Of a stretch of DNA of 64,000 nt, positions 36,104 through 46,300 are shown in pieces. Position numbers and translations under genes: made by a program. The stretch lies in contig NC_090785.1 in NCBI RefSeq assembly GCF_040054535.1, positions 8,870,501 to 8,934,500 on the forward strand. Direction: 5' to 3'. The notes beneath the pieces are model-generated. The model saw only the letters and a program-made list of their open reading frames with translations. It had not been told where the DNA came from and made no database searches. Position 1 is the first letter of the stretch. Every line of letters begins with the position of its first letter. This stretch comes from Antennarius striatus. Taxonomy: Eukaryota > Chordata > Actinopteri > Lophiiformes > Antennariidae.

Positions 36104-37786
36104 GTTTTATTTTAACCAGAATTGCTAATGGAAGGTCAACTTTAATCACAAATGTGTTAACCATAAACAAAAGCTGGACAACATGTGCAAATATGTTACT
36201 GATTAAAGGTTACTGATCAAATTAATAGAAATAAGGCAATGATTTTGGAATTTTGGGACAAAAGGTGTTTTCTTACCCACCGTAACTTTAGTCACTAGTG
36301 AAACTGGTCAACTGAATCTAACCACTTTAAGAGGCTATACTGTATATAGAGTAATTCACTGTGGATTCCTGACACTCAGGTTTGTTTTTTCCCTAATGTG
36401 ATTTTTTTCTTGCAATTTTTATTTTCTGAGGATTTTTTTTTTTGTTCATTTGCCCTTTCAATTTTGATTTTAGGATTCCTGTTTGGACATCTGTTTTGAC
36501 ATAGTTTTGTTTTTCAGTTTTTTGTTCTTGAAGTGTTGTTATTTAAACTATTTCCTGTGCTTCATTTTATTTCCATTCGAGTCCTGAATCTTGGTCTGAA
36601 CCTGACACACTCGTTTTTTAAATTTGCCTTTTTGACTCAAACTTATGGTTTTTTGAATAATAATATTAAAACAAGAATAAACCTGTAAGCTTGGCAGGCT
36701 AAACTGTCCATACGTGTGAGTGTTAATGATTTTTTTTGTCTTTGTTTGTGTTGGTTGTGATGAGCTTCTGCCTTGTTCAGGATGTTAACCACCTCTCACG
36801 CGTCAACATGGACAGCCTCCATCCTGCCCAAAATCCTGTACAGCATTAACAGCAGCATATATTAATGGATATTTGCCCATCCCCTCCAACACACACTCCC
36901 TGCCACTACACCGCAACCCCCGGCTGCTGCCGTCCACCCCACTGGCTGCGTCCTCACTTATGCTGTACTGGGGTCACAAGAAGAAATTGATAGAGCAATC
37001 GGAGACATCATTGATCACCTAGATCAGCTGATAGGCGTCCTCACAAATATCCAAGAATCGATAACTTTGTTGGTGAATATGTGAATTCTGCGTCTTGAAA
37101 TCAAATGTTGCAGGGCCCGAATGGCCTCCAGGATAGGATGCATATTCATAGGTCCATGAGTGTTTACTCACTTCTCTGTATTTTCAGTGTGTGCTTATGC
37201 ATGTAAATCAGCATTTCAGTGCCCGAGGGCAACACCGGTGACAGAACAGGAGCTGGAACTGCGAAGAATGCAGACAGCCACGCTATGGCGGCTGTCCACC
37301 GCCGCATTAGGTCGGCAGCTGAATCTGGAGCCCAGAGCATGCTGTTGGTAACTCGATGACTCTGAACAGTTACTGAGAACCTGACCAGTTGTTCCCAGAG
37401 AGCGTCTATGCTGCATTCCCGGCGGTTAACTGTAGCTTGCAGTGTCTCAGCCAGAAAGGTTGAGACATTGCAGGCTCAGTGCCAATATTAGTCAATATTA
37501 TATTTCATAATATCTGATCCAGTTATACTAATAACAGTGAATAATGTTAGAAAGCCCTCAGAAACAAAGCAGCTACCATCTGACATAAAATCTTAATGTA
37601 GCTCTGTGTTTCTAAAGTTGAATGTTTATTATTGATACACATTGTTTTGTTTCTTTGACATATCATTTTAAATATGTAATACATAATATTAATTGGATTT
37701 TAAAATGTTTTACATCTCTGCTTTCCTTAAAATTCAGAGAAACAATGAAACAATTACGTTTACCTTCCTTTTATTGAATTGTTAAG
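36104..37786. other. Spacer between Tc1 remnant and slc5a7-like remnant
   Basis: T-rich and low in recognisable content. A 300-base stretch near 36770-37080 is less AT-rich and contains short open frames, but I recognise no family in it. The N-terminal exons expected of an SLC5A7 gene are not visible here. Confidence 0.45.
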
Positions 37787-38711
37787 GTGGACTCTTCTTT
37801 GCCAAACCAATGAGAGACAGAGAATATATGACAATGATGGACCAGATTAAGTATGGAAATTTAATAAGTGGAGTACTTTCAGTGGCAGTACTGATAACTG
37901 CCTTACTCTGGGTCACAGGAACTCTTATTGGTCTCGGAAAGTGACACAAGGGACATGCTTTCCACACTCTGTGAAAAACATGTTTTGCCATAATGAAATA
38001 TATCTCCTTTTCCTTGTATTTTGTTGTAATTGTAATTCATTTGTTCATTTATTTTTTTTATACCCGCTTCATCCGCTGTCGCGGGTCATGGTGTAATTTT
38101 AATGTGACAATAAATTTCATGGGATATGTCTTTAGGATTTGATTCTTAATGAACTTAACATCATTTTGCTAATTTCTTTATTCACCAGTACATGTTCAGG
38201 AAGAACATGTACATTGCATTTGAGGTTGTTCAAAAATGACAGGAAAAGATAAAATTTAGACATGTCTAAAAGTGACACTCTTCTATTTGGCTGCCTGTGA
38301 TTGAATTGTTTAGTTGGACTCTTCTTTGCCAAACCAATGAGAGACAGAGAATATGTGACAATGATGGACCCGTTCCAGATCAAGTATGGAAGTTTAATAA
38401 GTGGACTTCTTTCAGTGGCACTACTGATAACTGACATAATCTGGGTCACAGGGACTCTTATTGCTCTAGGTAAGTGACACTGATATATGGTTCTCTCAAA
38501 GTCACGACTTTCAATAATGTAACATATCTCTTCTGTCTTTTATTGTAATGTGATCGTTAGTTTAAGGAAATTACTCTTAAGATTATTGTCTTTACCAGGG
38601 AAACTATCAGCATCTTACCAAAGCATTAGGCCACAGGGCCAAGCTCTAAAAATGCACATGGACACAAATAAATAAAAGGCGACCATGCCAAGATTCCAGT
38701 TGTGGACTAGT

Positions 38712-39066
38712 GCTTCGTCTAGGGGTGGTGCAGTAGGTAGCGCTGTCGCCGCACAGCAAGGCGGTTTCGGATTTACTTCCCTTCCTATGCAGAGTTCGCA
38801 TGTTCTCCCCATATCTGCGTGGGTTCTCTCTGGGTTCTCCGGCTTCCTCCCACCTCCAAAGACATGCAGTCCAGGTTAATTGGTCGTTCCAAATTGCCCA
38901 TAGGTGTGAGTGTGAGCATGCGTGGTTGTCCGTCTCTCTGTGGCTCCGTGGTGCACTGGCGTCGTGTCCGGAGTGTCCACTGCCTCACGCCCTAAGCCTG
39001 CTGGGATAAGCTCCAGCTCCCCATGACCTGCAATAAAAGATAAAGTATCAAGGAAAATGGATGGAC
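38712..39066 (+). mobile_element. Common fish dispersed repeat, forward copy
   Basis: Nearly full-length copy of a repeat ubiquitous in teleosts. It begins GGGTGGTGCAGTAGGTAGCG (tRNA-like start), includes CATGTTCTCCCCATATCTGC and GGTTCTCTCTGGGTTCTCCGG, then AATTGGTCGTTCCAAATTGCC, and ends near AAAATGGATGGACGG. It lies between the duplicated exon and the next block of the slc5a7-like remnant. Confidence 0.8.
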
Positions 39067-40060
39067 GGCTGCTTCGAGTCCAATCTGTGTATCTAACCTG
39101 ATGCAACCAAGCAGTTAATTGAAGAAATGCTAGTGGACAGCAGCCAGTAATGTGGAGTGCCAACCCTTCACCTAATTGCCATTCACCTGATTACTCTAGC
39201 TCCACAGTGTTGTGACTAATTTTAAAATTCATGGTGTACATCGGACCCCCAGTTTCTGTCAGGATGAAGTGGCCTCTCGGCCTCTACTCAATGCATCAGC
39301 ACGTAGGACAAAGAAGAGCGATACGTTAGTGTAATCTAATGTCTATTTAAGCACTGGATTCATTTTCTTAAGAAGCAGCTGACACACCTCGTCCATTGGA
39401 GCAGTGTTTATGCACCCTTACAGGTCTGGCCTGTTACGTGCTGACCTGGTCAGTGACACTGTGCCCAAACAACTGGTAATACCCTGCCAGCAATCTCACT
39501 GGCTCCATCTTTTTGCCTTGGGCCACTGACAGGGTTAAATGCCGTAATACCTTATTTTGTGCCATGCAGCCACACACACTTCCATGAGAAATCCATTAGC
39601 TCCTAATTGTTCCTGGAACGTATTGCTGTGTAACATGACATATGCTGTACATCAGAGCAGTGTATGCTTTTTTGCTTCCTAGTTGAAACCTGATCCCACT
39701 GCCTGAGGCATGCCAGTCTATGGATATATTGTGCTATCTGCAACCAGTAATGAACTAGGAGTGACTGCAAGTATCAAACTACTTAGTGCCAGGGCTAGAT
39801 GGTGAGATATTCCTCCCTCCTAATGCCCACTCACTGATGTTCAAAGTGAACAATGAAATGTTCCTCCAGTAAGATAAAGGTTGTGTCAAACATGGCTGGG
39901 GTGCCATGTTACATTGTACTCATTTAGTGTTCCCCACTGAAGGAGCTTCACTAAATGTTCCAGGCACTCCCTCTTCTCCAGTACAGGTGTTGCAGAGGTG
40001 TGAGAGACTGTCATTGTCCCAACCTGACACAACAGAAGTTTAGCTGGTGATCCTCTAGAT

Positions 40061-40799
40061 CAGTAATCTCCAAACTAAGGCCCGTGGGCTGGATGCAGTC
40101 CGCCTCCCCATTTGGCACGGCCCCCTAAACAGTACCAGAAATTGCCACCCCAGCAAAACAGTTCCAAAGCTGATCGGTCCAGAATGACAATGGAACCTCA
40201 CATTTTTAACAGACGTGACAAAAAATGCTGAACAGCCTTAACTTGAGCTACAAGACCAGGAGAAACTCATTTGCGACATGTTTCCTACATAAAAGCGTTT
40301 GAGGTGAAACTAGAGCTGGTTTTGGACAAAGTCAAAAAACACAACTTCATCCATCTCCCTGCTACCAAAACCTCTCTGCAGAGAACTCAGCAGTCTCGTT
40401 CCCAGCTGAAAGCTGTGTGGAAGCACTGGAAATGCTGGAGACGGAGTTCCGTGAGCGATTCCGTGAACTACATGCTAATGCAAAATAAGTCCGTCTTTTC
40501 CATAACCTCTTTGTTGCCGCCTCGTTGAAGCCCAGCCTTCTTCTCAGTTTGAGTTTGCAGAGTTACAGAACTACAACGTCCTGAAAGATGCATTCAAGCC
40601 GGACAGTCTCATTGATTTCTATGCCGTCCTCCCAAATAGCACAACTGGAAAGGGTTATTAATATTTTGTTCTGGAATACAATAAATGTTTACATTTAGAA
40701 ACCCAATCGTCACAGTTTTTATATTACAAACTGACCCTGGCCGCCCATCAGAAGACAGAAGTTATGTGGCCCTTACAGGAAAAAGTTTGGAGACCCCTG
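40061..40799 (+). mobile_element. hAT (Charlie-like) transposon, internally deleted, with intact target duplication
   Basis: The ends CAGTAATCTCCAAACT and AGTTTGGAGACCCCTG are imperfect inverted repeats. They are flanked by a perfect 8-base duplication CTCTAGAT (40053-40060 and 40800-40807), the hallmark of hAT insertion. The interior keeps fragments of a hAT transposase resembling the GTF2IRD2/ZBED-related group (HIKAFEVKLEL-like, KKHNFIHLPAT, FKPDSLIDFYAVLPNSTTGKG) in broken frames. Not autonomous. Confidence 0.85.
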
Positions 40800-41172
40800 C
40801 TCTAGATCCTTGAGTGTGAGCCCCAACAAACTAACAAGATTAACAAAGAAAAAGAAATCAACAGAAAATTATGATTATTCTAATGCTGTCAAAGATTTAA
40901 GGGACTATGTGACAGGATAGCTTAGCATTTTAGCTCCAAGGTCCAATGTGTTCAGAGCTGTTAAATTTCTGTGTGAAGTATTCATGTTTTTCATGTATTT
41001 TGTGTTTCGGCCAGGTATTCTGGCCCCTTATAATATACTGTAGGTGCATGAGAACATATACTATAAGGGGCCAAACCATGACAACTACATGTCTGTATCT
41101 AAATATCACGGTTTGTCTTTCTGTGTTGGACCCCATGACAGACCAACAACCTATCTGTGGTGTATGCTGGGG

Positions 41173-41590
41173 TGGGGCGGCAGTGTCTCAGCGGTAGAGC
41201 AGATGTCTTGAAGACAGATCTCCCAGCCATCAGTGGATCGATTCCCGCTCCCACCAGAACATCTCCGGAGCGTGAGCTGATGGTGGGAGGAGTCAGCTCA
41301 CCTCCCAACCACTGCCGAGGCGCCCTTGAGCAAGGCGGCGTTCTCCCTACGAGCTGCTCTATCGGGGCGCACTCCAGGAAGCTGCTGCCTGTCACTCTGC
41401 CTCCCGATGAACAGCTTGATGTTGTGTACTGTGTACTAACTGCATGCTTACAGGCCCCCCCTTGTGTGCTGTGGTTTTTAACAGGGGCCTGTACATACTG
41501 TGTGAAAAACTAACACAAAAATGTAACAATTGTACACCTGAGTGACAAATGTAATTTCCCTGAGGGGATTAATAAAGTATATATTCTTCT
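41173..41590 (+). mobile_element. tRNA-derived SINE, copy B (nearly full length)
   Basis: A degenerate tRNA-like head (box A-like TGTCTCAGCGG, box B-like GGATCGATTCC) is followed by the body shared with copies A and C and the tail AATTTCCCTGAGGGGATTAATAAAG. It ends in a short TTCTTCTTC run. It lies in an interval of the slc5a7-like remnant. Confidence 0.78.
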
Positions 41591-42628
41591 TCTTTGCTGT
41601 CTGTAACCCAATGTCAGCGGGAAAGGGACTGCAAAGGAAGTTGGAATACATAGAGGAATTACAGATGCTTTTGATACTGAGCAACTAAACATAATGAGAA
41701 TTTATTGTAAAGTTGTGTTAAATGAATGAAATTAATATATACTTTGGTGTATTTCATAGGTTCCACAATGAGTGTCCTACACGGTTTGCATTTGGATCTC
41801 TGCTGCAGTAGCCATCATCTACACGCTGGCTGGAGGCCTCTACTCTGTGGCCTACACTGACATACAGCTAATCCTTATTTTCTTTAGTTTGGTGAGTTTA
41901 TATCATTTAAAACAATTTGTTAGTAAACCAGTGTTGACACAAACAAACTTTAACATTTCTATTCTTATGTAACATTTCTATTATCTGTTTTGCTTTTAGA
42001 ATTAACTAATTACCTCTGAAGACACCTCTGTATTTTCTTATTTCTTTTTCCACTACAGGCCTCAGATTGTGAGATCCAGTGGGTCATCCGTGTCACTGTG
42101 GTGTTGGTTCGATTGGCCGGAACATCACTCACCTTCTTAAAAAACAGCATACTGTTTTTCTGGATCCTGGCCTCAGATATAACCTATACCATCATGTTCC
42201 CTCAACTCGTTTGTGTCCTATTCTTGGACATCTCCAACGGCTATGGCTCCATCATGGACTTGGTGGTTGGAGTGTTGCTGAGAGTGTTGAGTGGTGAGCC
42301 ATCAATGGGGTTGCCTATTGTGCCTATTGTTATTCACCTCCCAGGTTGCACTCTTGAGGATGGTGAATATGTACAGCACTCTCCTGTTAGGACTATCTGT
42401 ATGTTGTCCACCATCCTTTCTACTTTGTTGTTCTCCTACCTCGCTTCACTTCTTTTCAACAAGGAACCAATTCCTGAGAAATGGAACATATTCAAAGCCA
42501 AAATCGAGAAACCACCAAACAACATAGTGGTAGTGAATAATGACATAGGAACTGGTAAGAATGCTAACCATGAAATTCAGAATGAGACTGAATTCCTGTT
42601 AATGACAAAATGCAGGACTGAAAGATAA

Positions 42629-43206
42629 ATGATTTAATCAGATGCTAATATAATTGGATGTGGAGCTAGTATATCATGTCTGCTTTAACAATTTATATCT
42701 TAAAAAATTGGGTGACACGGGAATTTATTGTTGAAAAAATGTATCATTTGATCTATACTAAGTATAACGATTGTAAAAACCAAGGTGCAAATATGAATTT
42801 AAAAAATAGTGAAAATGAGTAAATTATGTGTGAAATTCATGAAATGAGTTGAAAGAACAACATTTTGACTAAATGAAATTTGTTCATTGTTACCTCCTGC
42901 ATAGTCCTGATATACATCACATAACAGTCCTTGTCTCAGTATTCAGTTCTTTGTGAATCATTAAATGCCTACACTGATTGTCGACCCCTCAGGAAATATT
43001 TTGGAATAAAAGAGAATGAAGATCGTTATTACCGGTTGGCACATATTTCCCATCTGAACATAAAATGGTTATGGAAGAAAGAAAAAAAATACCCCCCCCC
43101 CTCCAGATATGCAGTGACAAACACATCATTGTCCAGAGTTTAAAATGAGCAAAAATAAAGAGTTAAAATGAGGAAATATTTCCTGTGACTTTTATGACAT
43201 GATCTC
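42629..43206. other. Spacer between slc5a7-like remnant and dpf2
   Basis: AT-rich sequence with no recognised gene or element. A poly-C run lies near 43093. Confidence 0.45.
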
Positions 43207-43311
43207 CCCTATGTAACACGTACTACAAATCTTCGCCTCTGGGCGGCAGTAATGCGCAGAAATATGTCAGCGCATGCGCAGTAGAACTTTGCACAACCGC
43301 AATTAGCAAAC
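43207..43311 (+). promoter_or_regulatory. dpf2: dpf2 proximal promoter and 5' UTR
   Basis: GC content rises before the ATG, with CGCATGCGCA near 43271, which resembles the NRF1 palindrome GCGCATGCGC found in housekeeping promoters. No TATA box is apparent. The factor assignment is inference from the motif alone. Confidence 0.45.
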
Positions 43312-46300
43312 ATGGCGGCGGCCGTCGATAGTGTTGTGAAAGTGTAAGTTTACCTTTATTTACTGTCACAGTAAAACGAGCAGCGATACCAAAATTCACG
43401 TTGAAATGGATGCTATTTTAATTTGGATTTGCTAAAAAAATTAAAATATTATTCTCGATACAACCATTGTCCAAAGAAAATAATATCCACCGGGCTACGG
43501 CTAGCTGTTAGCTTTGACCAGATACAAACGGGGCGAAGCGATTGTTTAGGCGCATCTTACTAATGTAACCTCGCAGAGGACGTGTAACGTGGTTCCATGT
43601 CATCCATATTGTTCCTAGATATACGCATGCAGAAGAATAGGTGTTTTCCCTTCATTCTCTCATTCTGGTACGGGCTTTGTTTTGACAAAATGCTTGCTAA
43701 CAATCGTCCTTTTGTTCTGAAATCCCTCCCGATGTTTGTCACCGTAAGTGGTTCAAGTGAAGTCAGTGATCTTTGTGTTTGTCCTTCTGCTAAATAAAGG
43801 TTTTACAGTCCGACAGAATAAAGCGACACGTCGGGAGTGAAGCTGAGAATATAGACAGTAGTAAGGAACAAGGTCGCTCCTGTACCACAGCAATTACTGA
43901 TTGTTATCCACCAAGATGTTTATAGAACCCGGGTGATCGGCTGGGCCAATTTATATTAAGTTATTATATATTTTAAGTTCACAATTGTTAAATTCTAGAA
44001 AGATTACAAATTGGAAAAAGTGACAATTAAGACACTTGGAAACTGTGCTTGACAGAGATGTAGGTTCAGAGTCAACAATAAGATAGGTACTTTATTAATC
44101 CCGGAGGAAATTGTACGTATCCACTGCTCAGGCATTACAAAACGAATAATGCATTATGTTTACAGATGAACAAAAGTTTTAATCATGTAATTTTTGTTTA
44201 ATTTAATCTGTTTGATTTGAAATATTTGTCCAGCTATGATGTTGTAAGTTATTATTTGACCTTCACTTTTTTTCTGCCATCTCCACTGCAGGCTAGGAGA
44301 GCAGTATTATAGAGATGCAATGGAGCAGTGTCATAGTTACAACGCCCGTTTGTGTGCTGAGCGCAGCATCCTCATGCCTTTCCTGGACTCACAAACTGGT
44401 GTTGCCCAGTCCAACTGTTACATCTGGATGGAGAAGAGACACCGAAGTGCCGGTACAAAATAAGTGGATATTGACCATTCAGATTGACACAAACGTGTAC
44501 TCTGAAGAAGTAGAATATAAACAAATGTGCATTTCGACATGCCAGCTGTACAGAATGATAACCATTAAAAGAAACAGAGGGACCCATTCATTTTTCTTCA
44601 GATAAATAATTGGCATATATTTCTTAAGAGCTATAATTAGCTATTTCTGTTTTGACTGCTCAATATCTTGTCAGGTGTAGCTCCAGGGCAGCTTTACACC
44701 TACCCAGCCCGTCGCTGGAGGAAGAAACGGCGTTCCCATCCTCCTGAGGACCCACGCTTGGCCTTTCCCCCTCTTAAAGCAGGTATCATCTCTGTAGGAA
44801 TGATTGATCTCTAGTCAGAAACATGTTGGGTTAATTTATACTGAACAAGTATATCTTGATGAATATAATCATGTTTGTGTTTGCATTACTGTTTTGGTTT
44901 ATCTGTAGCAGATCTGGACCTTGGCTTGAAGCGAGATTCATTGGGGGTGGTGGATGGCAGCAGTTTGGAGGCCCTGCTGAAAGGGGACCCTGTTGATAGG
45001 AGGAGTGTGGTATCAGACCTCCGCGGCTCTGAGGATGACACAGCGACGGTGGAGCCTCCTGCCAACTCTGTAACAACTCACACGTCTTCTGGACGTGTCC
45101 GCAAGGTCTGGCTAGAGCCCAAGCGAATCCCCCTTTTTTTTTACAAGTTTTCAAGGCAACTTTTCTAATGTTACTTAGAAATTTAAACTACTGTACACAT
45201 AGTTTTTTGACTAAGAAGTCTTTAAGCCTATTGATAACGTTTGTTCATTTGCTAAAAAACATATGGTGACAATCAACACCATCTAGTATTCTTAACAGGT
45301 CTGTTGAAATCTCTACAGCTATGAAGCCAAATGCAGATTCACATTCAACACTGCTTCAGTATTTCCATTCAGAGGTTTGAGTAGCAAACAATAATAACCT
45401 TTTACCACAGCTGCTTGTCAAGATATTATGGAGCTTGGCTTATAGTGATACCAACTAGATATTTTAGTACATAGTTTTTGTAATAAAATATTTTTTGTAT
45501 TGTTATTGCATCTCCTCAGTCTGGTTTAGTGGAGGGAGCAGATGGATACATAAGTTAGAAAGTCATGTTGCACTAGTTCAACTTGCCAAGTTCATACAGC
45601 CGTCAAAACCTAACTCCTGTAAAGAATGGACCCAAGTTATTAGTACAGTGCAACCTAATTCAGACCACTGTATTGCAGAGAGTCCTGGACCATGATGACT
45701 ACCTGGACGACCTGGATGATGATGACTTTGAGGACGAGACCCCAAAGAGACGAGGCAAGAGCAAGTCCAAGGTGAGCTCCAGATTGACATTTCAATAACC
45801 ACCTTTCATTTAGTGTTTTTTGTTGTTCTTTGTTGGACTAAAACATTTTTACTTTAAAAGTAAGACATGTTTTTTCCATTGTACTGACCATCCCAACTGT
45901 TAAATGGTCTTTTTAGGGTCGTAGTGACAAGAATGGCAAGAAAAAACAAGAAGCTGCCGCTGCAGCACTTGAGGAGAGGGATAAGCCTTACGCTTGTGAC
46001 AGTGAGTAGAAGTTTTCTCTCAACTTCTTTGTCTCATGCATGTCATCAAGAGAGGCTTTGGCTTTGCCTGGATGATAGAAACAACCATTTTCAGTGCATA
46101 GTGTGATCAGAAAGACCCCATTTGGAACTTATATAATCAATATGAAAATAAGATGAGAAGCCCTTCTGATGCGGTTTTGTCCACTTTTTGCTTTTTTTGT
46201 GTTTGTTTTTTGGCTTTTGTTGTTGGCTTTTTTGTTTTTCTGCGTGTGCTCTGTAGTTTCCTGTTAGCTATCGATTGCTATGAGAATGCTCACCTTCGTT

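Larger units (their letters stand above)
37787..42628 (+). pseudogene. slc5a7-like: Truncated slc5a7-like (high-affinity choline transporter) remnant
   Basis: SLC5A7 is the presynaptic Na+/Cl- dependent choline transporter. Four exon-like blocks remain: 37787-37937 and 38314-38469 (two copies of the GLFFAKPMRDREY exon), 41760-41891 (IYTLAGGLYSVAYTD) and 42059-42628 (YTIMFPQLVCVLF, then LRVLSGEPSMGLP, ending in a stop). The last block is open for 190 codons and matches the transporter C terminus. Breaks are a missing N terminus, a missing central region (only about 170 bases separate the last two blocks where several exons are expected), a +1 frameshift within 41760-41891, and a destroyed donor in the first duplicate. 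A hAT element and a SINE sit in the third interval. It could be a reduced transcribed gene, but a pseudogene is much likelier. Confidence 0.8.

Noticed and set aside
36770..37420. Possible exon or retroelement fragment in a less AT-rich stretch
   Set aside because: Short open frames only, no recognisable motif and no fit to the missing slc5a7 N terminus.
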